NCBI GenBank assembly: GCA_043781855.1 | Contig: JAYWBB010000147.1 | Location: 1 to 25,745 of the forward strand | Source: Nevskia sp043781855 | GTDB lineage: Bacteria; Pseudomonadota; Gammaproteobacteria; Nevskiales; Nevskiaceae | Direction of reading: 5' to 3' | DNA length: 25,745 nucleotides | Shown here: positions 24,915-25,745 of the stretch, piece by piece | Position numbering within the stretch: position 1 is the first letter of the stretch | Layout of the letters: each line of letters starts with the position of its first letter | Position numbers and translations under genes: made by a program | The notes under the pieces: generated by a model | Database searches by the model: none | The model's input: only the letters and a program-made list of their open reading frames with translations | What the model was told of the DNA's origin: nothing

Positions 24915-25137
24915 TCTAGTCCCATCTCGTCAATCGTTATCACGGTGCCTCGACGAAAGGCTCACGGGCCGTCGGCAGGCAACTAAATCCATGCCGGCCG
25001 GACGCAGGCGCGCGGCACTGCAAACCGCACCGACACGGCTGCTGGAAAAAATCTGGAGAATCGAGTACTGGCGTTCGATCAGGCAACACAGCTTGTTCGA
25101 AGGCGGTTTTCAAGCGATGCGCGATGCAATGAAGCGG

Positions 25138-25410
25138 CTAACCGCGTTTCGGAATCGCTCGATGGGGTGTCCTCGCGGTGATTGGAGACTTTGCTGACTT
25201 CAGCCGCAAAAGTGATTCCGCCAGAATCTGCCCCGCAAGATTCATGTTCTCGAGCTCGCGCTGGAAATTCTCCATTCTCAGGTTGGTCACTTTTCCGCAG
25301 AGGCAGATATCGAAGACGCGCCTGCGCAAGTAACCGAAAGAACGCGGAATGGTCTGCCGGCAACCTTCGCAGCGGGTTTCTATGCATTCGTCGTCAAGCA
25401 GGTTGCCCAT
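25138..25410 (-). CDS. Small hypothetical protein with zinc-ribbon-like cysteines
   Basis: This is a 90-residue product from the ATG at 25410 (102 residues if the ATG at 25446 is used; AAGGA lies about 15 bases before the inner start, so neither is decisive). It has CEGC and, about 20 residues later, C-L-C-G, separated by IPRSFGYLRRR. A hydrophilic, probably helical segment (NFQRELENMNLAGQILAESL) follows. This layout resembles small zinc-ribbon proteins of unknown function often found in proteobacteria. No neighbour suggests a role. The last 20 residues are basic and low in pattern, and may be read-on sequence. A spurious ORF remains possible. Confidence 0.45.
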   Translation of the reverse strand: MGNLLDDECIETRCEGCRQTIPRSFGYLRRRVFDICLCGKVTNLRMENFQRELENMNLAGQILAESLLRLKSAKSPITARTPHRAIPKRG

Positions 25411-25569
25411 AGCCGGGTCGTCGATCCTTGGTGGCCTTGTGACCATGCATGAAGCGTCTGCAAAGTTCTACTGGGGTTCTCTCCGGCGGTACCCCGAAGC
25501 CGCGCAGTGGCATCCGTCGGCCTGACGATCTTTCCCGATTGAAGACGATTGACGAAACCAGCCGCCGGA

Positions 25570-25745
25570 TTAGGGATTCTCTGAAAAACCCCCACACGTT
25601 CCATTAAACTATCGCTATCTGAGAAACGCATTGGAGAAGTGGCAATGAAACAGATCACGCTGGCGTCTTCCGGGTTTGAGAAGCACTCGAAGACGACGAA
25701 GCGCGGGGTGTTTCTTTCGGAGATGGATCGGGTAGTGCCGTGGGC
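25570..25745 (+). mobile_element. Left end of an IS5-family insertion sequence (cut by window end)
   Basis: GGATTCTCTGAAAAACCCCC starting at 25574 looks like a terminal inverted repeat, preceded by TTAG (25570-25573), which fits the YTAR target duplication of IS5-group elements. A transposase start follows at 25645. The right end is outside the window. Confidence 0.7.
25645..25745 (+). CDS. IS5-family transposase, N-terminal fragment (partial)
   Basis: Only the first 33 residues are in the window (MKQITLASSGFEKH, then TTKRGVFLSEMDRVVPW). The pattern M-K-Q-x-T-L-A, F-E, T-K-R and F-L-x-E-M-x-x-V-V-P-W is the conserved start of IS5-group DDE transposases. GGAG at 25633-25636 provides a ribosome site eight bases before the ATG. 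The catalytic domain is beyond the window, so it is not possible to say whether the gene is intact. Confidence 0.85.
   Translation, partial: MKQITLASSGFEKHSKTTKRGVFLSEMDRVVPW

Noticed and set aside
24835..25197. Plus-strand 120-residue ORF over tRNA-Pro(CGG)
   Set aside because: Its first part is the well-known false peptide made by translating a tRNA gene. The internal ATG at 24991 would give an anonymous 68-residue product overlapping the better minus-strand candidate.

Overview
The window reads as chromosome of a GC-rich gammaproteobacterium, most likely in the Xanthomonadales/Nevskiales/Steroidobacterales area. This rests on the gene order ruvB-ybgC-tolQRAB-pal-cpoB-queE-queC-tRNA-Lys, a two-subunit MdtABC-type pump, DUF-free housekeeping genes in one dense codirectional run, and an ispB set between two tRNA-Pro genes. 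The placement is inference from gene order and protein style; no database was searched.

Layout. 1-7890 is a tightly packed housekeeping operon: RuvB (Holliday junction motor), YbgC thioesterase, the Tol-Pal envelope machine (TolQ, TolR, TolA, TolB, Pal, CpoB), then QueE and QueC of the preQ0/queuosine pathway. Several genes overlap by 1-4 bases. 7909-7984 is tRNA-Lys(TTT). Its 3' 46 bases are repeated perfectly at 10386-10431, so 7940-10431 is a small integrated island of about 2.45 kb.

The island is the most unusual part. It encodes one 507-residue ORF in which the N-terminal 297 residues of an IS1182-type transposase are fused in frame to a complete tyrosine-recombinase catalytic domain. 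Behind the IS end lies a textbook integron attC site (9587-9709) with both canonical extrahelical bases. It is followed on the minus strand's upstream side by a short cassette and an attI-like junction (10024-10030), with no integron integrase. The island therefore looks like a tRNA-targeted element that captured integron DNA, took an IS insertion into the attC, and collapsed by deletion into a chimeric recombinase.

10548-14593 is an accessory catabolic patch: two crotonase-fold proteins, a short-chain dehydrogenase and an alpha/beta hydrolase, in mixed orientations. 14881-15933 is an EamA/DMT exporter with a strongly histidine-rich tail. 16117-23609 is mdtA-mdtB-mdtC, an RND efflux operon lacking its own outer-membrane channel gene. 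23658-24914 is tRNA-Pro(TGG), a polyprenyl diphosphate synthase (ispB-like) and tRNA-Pro(CGG). The right end holds a probable small zinc-ribbon gene and the left end of an IS5-family insertion sequence that runs out of the window.
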